A DNA stretch of 64,000 bases from JAJZNI01 sp035624785. GTDB lineage: Bacteria > Chloroflexota > Dormibacteria > Aeolococcales > Aeolococcaceae. Positions 9,121 to 17,216 of this stretch are shown here, piece after piece (position 1 is the stretch's first letter; each line of letters opens with the position of its first letter). The notes beneath the pieces were generated by a model. The model worked only from the letters and a program-made list of their open reading frames with translations. It had not been told where the DNA came from and ran no database searches. The stretch is from assembly GCA_035624785.1 (NCBI GenBank), contig DASPQV010000007.1:16035-80034 (forward strand), written 5' to 3'. The position numbers and the translations under genes were made by a program.

Positions 9121-9161
9121 CCGCTGAGCCGCTCGCCGCCCCCGCCCCCAACGCCTCATGA
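9117..9161 (+). CDS. Possible 14-codon coupling ORF between purQ and purL
   Basis: ATG overlaps the purQ stop (ATGA) and its TGA overlaps the purL ATG (ATGA), so the three frames interlock exactly. Encoded peptide MTAEPLAAPAPNAS. It could let ribosomes travel from purQ into purL across the 37-nt gap. No conservation evidence is available and a chance ORF is quite possible. Confidence 0.3.
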   Translation: MTAEPLAAPAPNAS

Positions 9162-11374
9162 CGACTGAGGTCCACGTCTCCGACGCCCAGCTGCTCGAGG
9201 TGGCCCTGGCCCGCGAGGAGTACGAGCTGGCCTCGCGCCGCCTCGGCCGTGTCCCCACGCCTGTCGAGCTGGGGGTCATCGGCGCGCTGTGGAGCGAGCA
9301 CTGCGGGTACAAGACCAGCAAGCCGCTGCTCCGTCGCCTGCCCACCTCCGGCCCGAGGGTGCTCCAGGGGCCCGGCGAGAACGCCGGCGCGGTCGACATC
9401 GGTGGTGGGCTCGCCTGCGTCTTCAAGATCGAGTCTCACAACCACCCCTCGGCGATCGAGCCCTACCAGGGCGCCGCCACCGGGGTCGGCGGCATCCTCC
9501 GCGACGTCTTCACCATGGGGGCGCGGCCGGTGGCGCTGCTCGACTCGCTGCGCTTCGGTCCCTTCGAGGAGCCGGCGCAGCGCCATCTCCTCGACGGCGT
9601 GGTGGCCGGGATCGGCGGCTACGGCAACTGCATCGGGGTGCCCACCGTGGCCGGGGAGGTGTACTTCGACGCCGCCTTCCGCCACAACTGCCTGGTCAAC
9701 GCCATGTGCGTCGGGATCATCGAGACGGACCGGCTCACCCGGGCGGCCGCCGCCGGGCCGGGCAACCTGGTGCTGGTGGTCGGCGCGGACACCGGGCGCG
9801 ACGGCATCCACGGCGCCACCTTCGCCTCGGTGGAGCTCAACGAGGCGTCCAGCGAGAGGCGTCCCGCCGTCCAGGTCGGCAACCCCTTTCTCGAGAAGTG
9901 CCTCATGGAGGTGTGCGTCAAGCTGGCCGGCGACCCGCGCATCGTCGCCATGCAGGACCTTGGCGCGGCCGGGCTGACCAGCTCCGCCGCCGAGCTCGCC
10001 CACCGGGGCGGCTGCGGCATCGAGGTGGACGTGGCCCAGGTCTCGCGGCGGGAGCGGGGCATGACCCCCTACGAGGTGATGCTCAGCGAGTCCCAGGAGC
10101 GGATGCTGCTGGTGGTCCGCCCCGCCGACGCCGCCTCGGTCCAGGCGGAGTTCGACCGCTGGGACCTGCACTCCGATGTGATCGGCAGGATCACCGACAC
10201 CGGCAGGATGCTGGTGACCGACGGCGCCGAGGTCGTCTGCGACCTGCCCCTCGGCATGCTCATCGACGAGGTCCCCTACCGCCATCCCGAGGGCCGGCGG
10301 CCCGCCGGGCTGGACGCCAAGCTCGGCATCGACCCGCTCTCCATGGCCCCGCCGTGGGAGATCGGCGAGACCCTCCTCCGCCTCCTGCGCAGCCCCAACA
10401 TCGGCAGCCGGCGTCCCATCTTCCGGCGCTACGACCACCAGGTGGGGGATGACACTGTCATCCGTCCGGGCGGAGACGCCGCCCTGCTCCGGGTGCGCGG
10501 CACCGGCGGCGGCGTCGCCCTGACCACCGACGGCAACACTCGCTACGGCGAGCTCGACCCTCGCCTCGGCGCCGCCATCGCGGTCTGCGAGGCGGCCCGC
10601 AACGTGGTCGCGGTGGGAGCGCAGCCGGTCGCCCTGACCAACTGCCTCAACTTCGGCAACCCCGAGAAGCCCGAGGTCTTCTGGCAGCTCAGCGAGGCGG
10701 TGGAGGGGATGCGCGAGGCCTGCCTGGCCCTGGGCGTCCCGGTGGTCAGCGGCAACGTCTCCCTGTACAACGACACCGAGGGGGAGAGCATCGCCCCCAC
10801 CACGGTGATCGGGATGGTGGGGCTGGTCGACGACCTGGCGCGCCGCTGCCAGGCTGGCTTCGCCGGCGACGGCGACAGCGTCCTCCTGCTCGGCCCGGTG
10901 GGGATGGACCTGGGGGGCAGCGAGTACCAGCGCCTCGCTCACGACCTCAACGGCGGCCGGCCTCCCACCCTCGACCTGGACCTGGAGCGTCGCGTCCAGG
11001 CGGCGACGCTGGAGGCGATCCACGCTGGATTGGTTCGCTCCTGTCACGACCTGGCCGAGGGCGGCCTGGCTGTCGCCCTGGCGGAGAGCTGCATCCTGGG
11101 CGGCCGGGGCGCCGTGCTCGACAAGCGCTTCTTCCGCCTCGCCGCCCCGCTGGTCCAGATCGGCCTCCTCTTCGGAGAGTCCCAGTCCCGCTTCCTGGTC
11201 AGCGCTCCCCGATCCGGCGTCGATGCGATCCGGACCATCGCCCAGCGCCACGACGTCGAGGCGCGTGAGCTCGGGCTGACCGGCGGCGACCGGGTGACGC
11301 TCACCGACGTCTTCGACGTCTCCCTCGAGCAGGTTGCCGCCGCCCACGCCTCAGCCCTGGTCCCGCTCTCATAA
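9158..11374 (+). CDS. purL: FGAM synthase large subunit (small-type PurL)
   Basis: Catalyses ATP-dependent amidation of FGAR to FGAM with PurQ and PurS. 738 residues, the length of the PurS-dependent type rather than the ~1300-residue single-chain enzyme. Seen: GALWSEHCGYKTSKPLL near the N-terminus, FKIESHNHPSAIEPYQG with the PurM-like substrate loop, a second AIRS-type domain (ALTTDGNTRYGELDP, NCLNFGNPEKPEVFW), and SGNVSLYNDTEG. Last gene of the block; two small hairpins follow its stop. Confidence 0.95.
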   Translation: MTTEVHVSDAQLLEVALAREEYELASRRLGRVPTPVELGVIGALWSEHCGYKTSKPLLRRLPTSGPRVLQGPGENAGAVDIGGGLACVFKIESHNHPSAIEPYQGAATGVGGILRDVFTMGARPVALLDSLRFGPFEEPAQRHLLDGVVAGIGGYGNCIGVPTVAGEVYFDAAFRHNCLVNAMCVGIIETDRLTRAAAAGPGNLVLVVGADTGRDGIHGATFASVELNEASSERRPAVQVGNPFLEKCLMEVCVKLAGDPRIVAMQDLGAAGLTSSAAELAHRGGCGIEVDVAQVSRRERGMTPYEVMLSESQERMLLVVRPADAASVQAEFDRWDLHSDVIGRITDTGRMLVTDGAEVVCDLPLGMLIDEVPYRHPEGRRPAGLDAKLGIDPLSMAPPWEIGETLLRLLRSPNIGSRRPIFRRYDHQVGDDTVIRPGGDAALLRVRGTGGGVALTTDGNTRYGELDPRLGAAIAVCEAARNVVAVGAQPVALTNCLNFGNPEKPEVFWQLSEAVEGMREACLALGVPVVSGNVSLYNDTEGESIAPTTVIGMVGLVDDLARRCQAGFAGDGDSVLLLGPVGMDLGGSEYQRLAHDLNGGRPPTLDLDLERRVQAATLEAIHAGLVRSCHDLAEGGLAVALAESCILGGRGAVLDKRFFRLAAPLVQIGLLFGESQSRFLVSAPRSGVDAIRTIAQRHDVEARELGLTGGDRVTLTDVFDVSLEQVAAAHASALVPLS

Positions 11375-11391
11375 GGGCGGTGCATCCGCCC
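11375..11391 (+). terminator. Hairpin directly after purL
   Basis: GGGCGG-TGCAT-CCGCCC starts at the base after the purL stop codon; a second perfect hairpin, GGATGGG-TG-CCCATCC, follows at 11405-11420. No T-run follows either, as is common in very GC-rich genomes, so termination is inferred from position. Confidence 0.5.
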
Positions 11392-11467
11392 TCGGCGGGT
11401 CCGTGGATGGGTGCCCATCCTCGCTGAGACAGGTTTCAATCACATGAATGAACGAGAGTGGGGGATC

Positions 11468-11603
11468 GATGAAAGGTGGGCTGCAGCCCGATCCCTTGGC
11501 GCAGGTTCACTGCACCGGCGACAGCTTGAGGGTGAGCTGGATGAGGGGTGGGGTGCAGGCCCTTCCCTTCCCGCGGCTTCAGTCCACCGGCGGCAGGTTG
11601 AGG
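11468..11603. repeat. Imperfect 72-bp tandem duplication of the 3' end of the muiA-like gene
   Basis: Sequence around 11468-11531 matches 11540-11603 at a constant offset of 72 bp (for example CAGCTTGAGG versus CAGGTTGAGG, and GATGAAAGGTGGGCTGCAG versus GATGAGGGGTGGGGTGCAG). Read on the minus strand, the inner copy ends the gene as LNLPPVD-stop and the outer copy would end as LKLSPVQ-stop, so the duplication keeps a stop in the same relative place. Confidence 0.6.
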
Positions 11604-13216
11604 ACGCGGAGATCGCGGGGGTGCTCGATGGTGTAACCGATGGAGATCTCCCGCTTGGCACCGTCCTCGATGTCGAGCGCCCATTCCAGGCGCCCCATCC
11701 GGTCCTGCTCGGTCGGTGCGGGGACCAGCCGGGCATCGCGCACCCTGATCCGGTCGTCCCGGGAGATCGGCAGCTGGTCTCGGACCACCACCCGCTGGCG
11801 CCGGCCGGTCAGGTTGCTGACCTCGATGCGGAATGCGTGGGAGAGCACTCGGCGATCCTGGAGCAGCTTCTTCTCGGCGCCTCCGCCGACCATCTCGCGC
11901 TTCACCTTGACCCGGTCGTCGACACCGAGGGACAGCTCCAGCTCGCCGCGGGGCGGGACCAGCGGGATCCTGGTCGCTCCGATCATCCGCGAGTCGGCGA
12001 AGATCTGGGCGCGGCCGGGGAGCAGCACCACCGGCGAGCTGTTGGTGATGGTGGCCCGGCGGTACGCCTCAGCCGCCAGCTTGGGGGCGGTGATGTAGTC
12101 GATCCGGTGCTCGAGCGGGAATTCGCCGATCAGCACCTTGTGGGGGGAGCCGTCCGAGGGAACCGATGACCGACCGGTGACCCGGAAGATCGCCGTGGGT
12201 CCCTGCGCCTCGACCGCGGCGCTCGCGGTCTCCGCGGACTCCATGGCCGGAGCAGCTGCGGCCAGCCTGGCCGCGGCGAACGCGGGAGCCGGCTCGAGGG
12301 TCTGCTCCCTCCGCATCGCCGCGGGCGCCATCGGCGTTCCGGCCGCGGTCAGCCCCGGCCTCGGCGGCGGCTCCCAGGGCTGGAGCACCCAGGGTGCCAG
12401 CTCCGGCACCACCGTCCCGCCCAGGGCACGGGCCGTGCTCAGCGCCAGGGCGGTGCCCTCCCAATCCTCGCCGCTGCGCTGGGTTACCTCCGCCAGGTAG
12501 GTCATGGCGAGCTGGGTGTTCCCATCGGCGCTGACCATCCGGAGGTCGTAGACGGGGACCCAGCGGCAGCCGTGCACCTGGTAGCGGACCTCCAGCTCGA
12601 GCCTGCCCGCCTCACCGGCCTCCAGCCCCACCGCCACCTGGCGCCGGTTGGTGGCGCCCGCCTCGGCGAGCGCGGCGAGGCGCTTCTCGATCGCCTCTCG
12701 CTCCCGGGCTGCGGCTCGGTCGCGGGTCTCGAGCTGAGCCGTCTCCCGGTCGAGGGCCTCCGACTGCTCGGCGAGGAAGGCGCTGATCGCGCTCCCGGCC
12801 TGGACATCGGCGGTGCCCCGGGCCACGGCGCGGGCGACGGAGCGTCCGCCGGCCGCCGCGAGGGCGCCCAGGAACGTCCGGCGCAGCGACACCGAATCAC
12901 GGCGGCGCGTCCTCTCCCGCGCCTCCTCCTCCAGCGCCTCGAGGCCTTGCCGGAGAGCCAGGATCTCGGGGTTCTGGGTCTGGTCGAGGAACACGGTCCG
13001 CACATCCGTGGAGAGCAGACGCACGGGCACGGTGGCGCTGGCGTCGGCGCGCACCGAGCCCTCGATCAGCGCCGCGGGAAGGTCGTCGATCACGACCTCC
13101 TGGGTTCCCGGCTTCAACTCCAGCTGGCCGCGCCTGACCACCTCGGCTCGGTCCTGGAAGACCGTGACCTCGCCGATCGGCAGGGTCTCTCGCGCCTCAC
13201 CCGCGGGTGCCGTCAT
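11579..13216 (-). CDS. MuiA (mucoidy inhibitor A)-like protein, DUF4140/DUF4139
   Basis: 545 residues. Seen: N-terminal DUF4140-like segment (IGEVTVFQDRAEVVRRG), a central charged alpha-helical region likely to form a coiled coil (about 105-190, many Glu/Arg/Ala), then the DUF4139 beta-rich part (LELEVRYQVHGCRWVPVYDLR, LAMTYLAEVTQRSGEDW, and the C-terminal YTIEHPRDLRVLNLPP). No signal peptide or membrane helix is visible. The biochemical role of the family is not known; the name comes from an exopolysaccharide phenotype in another bacterium. It sits between purine genes but is on the opposite strand. Confidence 0.8.
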   Translation of the reverse strand: MTAPAGEARETLPIGEVTVFQDRAEVVRRGQLELKPGTQEVVIDDLPAALIEGSVRADASATVPVRLLSTDVRTVFLDQTQNPEILALRQGLEALEEEARERTRRRDSVSLRRTFLGALAAAGGRSVARAVARGTADVQAGSAISAFLAEQSEALDRETAQLETRDRAAAREREAIEKRLAALAEAGATNRRQVAVGLEAGEAGRLELEVRYQVHGCRWVPVYDLRMVSADGNTQLAMTYLAEVTQRSGEDWEGTALALSTARALGGTVVPELAPWVLQPWEPPPRPGLTAAGTPMAPAAMRREQTLEPAPAFAAARLAAAAPAMESAETASAAVEAQGPTAIFRVTGRSSVPSDGSPHKVLIGEFPLEHRIDYITAPKLAAEAYRRATITNSSPVVLLPGRAQIFADSRMIGATRIPLVPPRGELELSLGVDDRVKVKREMVGGGAEKKLLQDRRVLSHAFRIEVSNLTGRRQRVVVRDQLPISRDDRIRVRDARLVPAPTEQDRMGRLEWALDIEDGAKREISIGYTIEHPRDLRVLNLPPVD

Positions 13217-13559
13217 GGCCGCATTCTGCCGCGCTTGCCCGCCCGGACACCACTGCCCAGATGATCACGGGTCGAGCCCCTCGCGTCTTCACCGGTCCCT
13301 GACCTGGCGCCTTCCCGCCTCGCTGACGCGGACCTGGGCGCCGGTATACTGGCCCCGTCTCCGTCCCCCGCTCGGCGTCAAGGGAGACCGGACGTGCGGA
13401 GAGCCGTTGGCTTTGGCAGGACCCCAGCGCTGTTCGACTGCACCGCGGTGACGACGCGGACCCGAGCCGGCGGCGCGCCCCTGGTCGCGGAGGCAGGTGC
13501 GGGGCATCCGGGTGGGTAGACGTGGTTTCCGCTTCGCCGCGCCGATCAGGGACAGGCTG
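13217..13559. other. 343-bp intergenic region with purF promoter candidate and long leader
   Basis: Lies between the divergent muiA-like gene and purF. A -10 TATACT at 13345 implies a purF leader of roughly 200 nt. Within it, 13394-13519 is a 41-codon frame that starts GTG with AGGGAG 7 nt upstream (peptide begins VRRAVGFGRTPALFD), which could be a leader peptide. I do not recognise a known riboswitch. Confidence 0.4.
13323..13350 (+). promoter_or_regulatory. Candidate sigma-70-type promoter of purF
   Basis: CTGACG, 16-bp spacer, TATACT (13345-13350). The -10 is close to consensus and stands out in GC-rich sequence; the -35 is a weaker match to TTGACA. It reads toward purF. Confidence 0.45.
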
Positions 13560-15020
13560 ATGGACGGCGAGCGGATGCACGAGGAGTGCGGACTCTTCGG
13601 GGTGTTCGCTCCGGGAGAGGATGTCGCCAACCTCACCTACTTCGGCCTCTATGCACTCCAGCATCGCGGCCAGGAGTCGGCGGGCATCGCGGTGAGCAAC
13701 GGCCTCGACATCGTGATGCACAAGGACATGGGGCTGGTGTCCCAGGTGTTCGACACCGAGGTTATGCAGGACCTGGCCGGCGACATCGCCATCGGGCACA
13801 CGCGCTACAGCACCACGGGCAGTCCGCGACTCCCCAACGCCCAGCCGATGCGCTTCGAGCACAGCCAGATCGGCCCCGTCGTGCTCGCCCACAACGGCAA
13901 CCTGATCAACGCCGGTGACATCCGAGCGGAGCTCGCCGGTGAGGGGCTGGAGTTCGTCTCCACCAGCGACACCGAGGTGCTCGGCCGTCTGCTGACCCGG
14001 ACCCCGGGCCGGAGCCTGGACGCGGTGCTCCGGCGGAGCCTGCCCCGGGTTCACGGCGCCTACTGCCTGCTCTTGCTGACCCGCGACTCCCTGGTGGCCG
14101 CCCGCGACCCGCTCGGGATCCGACCTCTCTGCCTGGGACGGTACGGCGACGCCGAGGCGCCTGGAGGCTCCGGGTACATCATCACCAGCGAGACCTGCGC
14201 GCTCGACGTGATCGGCGCCAACTTCGTCTGCGAGATCGATCCCGGTGAGATCGTCACCATCGACGCGGCCGGGATGCGCAGCACCAAGATCCCGTCCGAG
14301 CAGACCAAGCGCGCGATGTGCTCCTTCGAGTTCATCTACTTCGCCCGGCCGGATTCGGTGATGCAGGGCGAGTCGCTCTACGAGGCCCGGCGCGAGATGG
14401 GCCGCGAGCTGGCTCGGGAGTCCCCGGCCGAGGCCGACGTGGTGATCACCCTCCCCGACTCGGGGACTCCGGCGGCGATCGGCTTCGCCGAGGAGTCGGG
14501 GATCCCCTTCGCCGAGGGGATGATCAAGTCCCGGTACATCACCCGGACCTTCATCCAGCCATCGCAGCGGCTGCGCGAGGCGGGCATCCGGCTCAAGTTC
14601 AACCCGATGCGGCACGTGCTCGATGGTCAGCGGGTCGTCCTGGTGGACGACTCCATCGTCCGCGGGACCACCAGCGGGAAGATCGTCGACGCCCTCCGGC
14701 GGGCGGGGGCGACCGAGGTCCACATGAGGATCGCCTCGCCTCCCATCATGTGGCCCTGCTTCATGGGCATCGACATCGCCTCCAGAAACGAGCTGATCGC
14801 CGCCAACCACAGCATCGAGGAGGTGAGGCGGCTCCTCGGCGCCGACTCTCTCCGCTACCTCAGCATCCAGGGGCTGCGCCAGGCCATGGAGGACCCGGAG
14901 GCGCACAGCTTCTGCTACGCCTGCTTCACCGGGAGCTACCCGGTGCCGGTGCCCATCCAGCTCGAGATGGACAAGCTGGCCCTGGAGCAACCGGCGGTCC
15001 CCGCACCCCTCCACTTCTGA
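13560..15020 (+). CDS. purF: Amidophosphoribosyltransferase (PRPP amidotransferase)
   Basis: First committed step of purine synthesis: PRPP plus glutamine to phosphoribosylamine. ATG at 13560 gives 486 residues with a short propeptide ending before the nucleophile Cys of ECGLFGVFAPGEDV; ATG 13575 is an alternative, and the longer upstream frame is not family-like. Seen: NTN-hydrolase N-terminus, ALQHRGQESAGI, GHTRYSTTGS, PRPP loop VVLVDDSIVRGTTSGK, and cysteines near the C-terminus (FCYACFTGSYP) as in the Bacillus-type enzyme with propeptide and [4Fe-4S] cluster. Stands alone between the other pur blocks. Confidence 0.95.
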   Translation: MDGERMHEECGLFGVFAPGEDVANLTYFGLYALQHRGQESAGIAVSNGLDIVMHKDMGLVSQVFDTEVMQDLAGDIAIGHTRYSTTGSPRLPNAQPMRFEHSQIGPVVLAHNGNLINAGDIRAELAGEGLEFVSTSDTEVLGRLLTRTPGRSLDAVLRRSLPRVHGAYCLLLLTRDSLVAARDPLGIRPLCLGRYGDAEAPGGSGYIITSETCALDVIGANFVCEIDPGEIVTIDAAGMRSTKIPSEQTKRAMCSFEFIYFARPDSVMQGESLYEARREMGRELARESPAEADVVITLPDSGTPAAIGFAEESGIPFAEGMIKSRYITRTFIQPSQRLREAGIRLKFNPMRHVLDGQRVVLVDDSIVRGTTSGKIVDALRRAGATEVHMRIASPPIMWPCFMGIDIASRNELIAANHSIEEVRRLLGADSLRYLSIQGLRQAMEDPEAHSFCYACFTGSYPVPVPIQLEMDKLALEQPAVPAPLHF

Positions 15021-15064
15021 CCGGAGGGGCGAAGCCTGCCCATCGCCCGGCTACCATCGGTGCG

Positions 15065-15139
15065 ATGGCCGGCCGCAACCTTTCCGAAAACCTGGTTCCG
15101 CTAGCGTGGCTCGCGGTGGCTGAGGTGGAGATCCGCTGA
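15065..15139 (+). CDS. Possible leaderless 24-codon leader ORF
   Basis: TACCAT (15052-15057), 7 nt, then ATG: the spacing seen for other start codons here. The frame encodes 24 residues (MAGRNLSENLVPLAWLAVAE, then VEIR) and its TGA ends 3 nt before the ATG of the next gene. It may be translated from the first nucleotides of the transcript and hand ribosomes on to that gene. No homology is recognised. Confidence 0.4.
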   Translation: MAGRNLSENLVPLAWLAVAEVEIR

Positions 15140-15142
15140 AAG

Positions 15143-16408
15143 ATGGCCGATGACGGTCCCACCGGCGCGGCCGGGCAGGACGAGCCACCGGGTGGCTGGG
15201 GGCCGTACCCGGGCGGGCAGGGTGCCTCCCCGGGCGGCTGGGGGCCGTACCCGGGCGGGCAGGGTGGCTCCCCGGGTGGCGGGGGCCCTTACCCCGGCGG
15301 TCAGGGGGCTTCCCCGGGCGGCTGGGGGCCGCCTCCGGCTGGCCAGGTTCCTCCCCCTGGCGGCGGGGGTCCCCCTCCGGGCTGGGCACCGCCGGGATGG
15401 GGCCAGCCGGCCCCGGGCCCCTGGCCGGGCAGTACCAGCCAGGGAGGCGCATTCCAGGGCGCGCCGCCCGGACCCATCCCGCCGAGACGGAGACCGAAGC
15501 TGGTCGCCCTTCTCCTGGTGGGTGCCCTGATTCTCGCCGGCGGGGTCGGCACCATCTCGGCCCTGCTCACCAAGGGCAGCCCGGCCAGCTCGTCGACCAA
15601 CGGCGGCCAGACCGGCTCGCCGAGCTCCAGCCCATCTCCCTCCCCTCAGAGCTCGGCGGCCGCCCAGGCTCAGGCCCTCTACCGGCAGGTGGTCGCCGCC
15701 TCAGAGCAGTCGATCGGCTTCCACTACGTCGACGTCTCCACCCAGAGCAGTCCGGGTGGCGCCGCCTTCACCGAGACCATCACCGGCGACGCCGGCCAGA
15801 GCCAGGGGACCCAGCAGATCACCCTGAGCGCCACGCCGGCGGATTGCGGGAACGAGCAGTTCACGCTGATCCTGACCTCGGACGGGACGGTCTACTTCCA
15901 GGGCAACAGCGCCGCTCTCAAGGATCAGGTGGGGGTCTCGAGCGCGAGCCTGAACGGCAAGTGGATCCAGGTCCAGATCGGCGAGGGCCCCTACCAGCAG
16001 CTGGAGGTGGGGATCACCGTCGCCTCGCAGCTCCAGGAGGACACCTTCATCCCATCCTCGGTCCAGCAGGTGACGGGCAGCGGGGGCGTCTCTCTCACCA
16101 GGATCAACGGCACCATCCCGGCGACCCAGGACAGCCCCCCGGCCGCCGCCTACTTCGAGGTCACCACCGGATCGACGCTGCCGGTGTCATTCGTCTCCAC
16201 CGTGAACCTGGACAACGTCACCTCCAGGATGACCAGCACGTTCACGAAGTGGGGAACCGCGCCATCCGTGAGCGCCCCTGCGTCCTCGACCGGGTGGTCC
16301 GCCCTCGGTGCCTCGCCGCCCGCCAGCGGCAGTTACGGTGGCGGGTGCACGTCGCCGACGGCGGGCCCCAGCCCGACCCCCAGTCCCGGTTCCGGCGGCG
16401 GCCTCTAG
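15143..16408 (+). CDS. Secreted/membrane-anchored protein with Gly/Pro-rich repeat N-terminus
   Basis: 421 residues, function not recognised. Seen: residues 17-72 are about four 14-residue repeats of the type GGWGPYPGGQGASP; a low-complexity Pro/Gly/Trp stretch runs to about 110; a basic PPRRRPK precedes one membrane helix (119-142); a Ser/Thr/Pro linker (about 143-172) leads to an outside beta-rich domain of about 220 residues, and a Gly/Pro/Ser tail. The outside domain resembles in style the LppX/LprG-like lipid-handling lipoproteins of actinobacteria (questions of dose such as GKWIQVQIGEGPYQQL), but this is only a weak impression. Convergent with cvpA. Confidence 0.7.
   Translation: MADDGPTGAAGQDEPPGGWGPYPGGQGASPGGWGPYPGGQGGSPGGGGPYPGGQGASPGGWGPPPAGQVPPPGGGGPPPGWAPPGWGQPAPGPWPGSTSQGGAFQGAPPGPIPPRRRPKLVALLLVGALILAGGVGTISALLTKGSPASSSTNGGQTGSPSSSPSPSPQSSAAAQAQALYRQVVAASEQSIGFHYVDVSTQSSPGGAAFTETITGDAGQSQGTQQITLSATPADCGNEQFTLILTSDGTVYFQGNSAALKDQVGVSSASLNGKWIQVQIGEGPYQQLEVGITVASQLQEDTFIPSSVQQVTGSGGVSLTRINGTIPATQDSPPAAAYFEVTTGSTLPVSFVSTVNLDNVTSRMTSTFTKWGTAPSVSAPASSTGWSALGASPPASGSYGGGCTSPTAGPSPTPSPGSGGGL
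15191..15358 (+). repeat. 42-bp tandem repeat encoding 14-residue Gly/Pro units
   Basis: Four units of 42 bp starting at 15191, 15233, 15275 and 15317; the first two are nearly identical at DNA level and the last two diverge. Each encodes GGxGPxPxGQxxxP. Recent unit duplication by slippage is the simplest explanation. Confidence 0.75.
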
Positions 16409-16433
16409 GCAAGCCGGCTCCGGCGCACCGCCT

Positions 16434-17105
16434 TCAGCTCGACGGCCAGCTCTGCCCGTTCCCGAGAAACGGGATCCGCTCAAGGATCGCGAAGATGACC
16501 GGGGCAACCCGGCTCTCGACCAGCTGGACGTGCAGGCTCTGCAGGAAGCCGAGAGGAGCGTTGAGCTGGCTCAGCTGGGCGGCCGGGGCGGTGGAGCTGC
16601 CCAGGCGCTGCTGGAGCGCCTGGAGCTGGGCGGGGTCGAGGAGGATCGCCGTCCCTGGATTGGCGGGCAGGAGCCGCTCGACCTCGGAGACCTCCTGCGC
16701 CGAGACAGTCGCCGCTGAGACCACCGGCCTGGCCGCCTGGTCCAGGGTCACCATCCCGCTCAGCACGATGAAGATGGCGACCAGGGCCAGGACGGCGCTG
16801 ACCAGCGCGCCGCCCACGCGGTCCAGGGTGCCGACCACCGGGATGTGGCGGATGAACATCCTCCCCACTAGCCGTGCCGCGAGGATGCCCGCCAGCCCGA
16901 AGGCCAGCACCAGCACCAGGCCCATGAAGGGCCGCCAGCCCGGGCTGGGCGCGAACCTGGCCGCCACCGACGGATGTCCGAAGCCGACCACCACCCCGGC
17001 GACGATGAAGGCCCAGGTGATCACCGGGCCGATCAGGCCACGCCACCAGCCGGTGATCAGGGCGAGCCCGAGAACGACCAGGATGCCGATGTCGATGTCG
17101 CTCAC
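16434..17105 (-). CDS. cvpA: CvpA family membrane protein
   Basis: 223 residues with four predicted membrane helices in the first 140 residues (IGILVVLGLALITGWWRG, VITWAFIVAGVVVGFG, FMGLVLVLAFGLAGILAARL, LVSAVLALVAIFIVLSGM), followed by a helical tail, as in the colicin V production family. GTG 17105 starts SDIDIGILVV and lies 8 nt after a TACCAT box, suggesting a leaderless message. In enterobacteria cvpA is in the purF operon; here it again lies between purF and purM, though on the opposite strand. Exact role unknown. Confidence 0.8.
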   Translation of the reverse strand: MSDIDIGILVVLGLALITGWWRGLIGPVITWAFIVAGVVVGFGHPSVAARFAPSPGWRPFMGLVLVLAFGLAGILAARLVGRMFIRHIPVVGTLDRVGGALVSAVLALVAIFIVLSGMVTLDQAARPVVSAATVSAQEVSEVERLLPANPGTAILLDPAQLQALQQRLGSSTAPAAQLSQLNAPLGFLQSLHVQLVESRVAPVIFAILERIPFLGNGQSWPSS

Positions 17106-17113
17106 GGCCGCCC

Positions 17114-17119
17114 ATGGTA
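17114..17119 (-). promoter_or_regulatory. -10 box of cvpA, leaderless layout
   Basis: Minus-strand TACCAT, 8 nt, GTG. Back to back with the purM promoter at 17202, leaving about 80 bp of shared control region. Confidence 0.5.
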
Positions 17120-17201
17120 TTCGCAAATCCACGCCGGGTCGGCATCCGGAGCCGATCGCCGCCGGCCGCGGCCGCCGCAGCGGCTCGCCCGGGGGCTTCC
17201 G

Positions 17202-17207
17202 TAGACT
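17202..17207 (+). promoter_or_regulatory. -10 box of purM, near-leaderless layout
   Basis: TAGACT, 9 nt, ATG. No Shine-Dalgarno precedes the start, consistent with a transcript starting at or within about 3 nt of the ATG. Confidence 0.5.
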
Positions 17208-17216
17208 TCGCGCGCA

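Noticed and set aside
9011..11347. A very long open frame on the minus strand across purL.
   Set aside because: It has no family similarity, is the mirror of purL's codon pattern in very GC-rich DNA, and lacks a supported start. Same reasoning for other long antisense frames such as 2992-5019 (+) and 13197-15014 (-).
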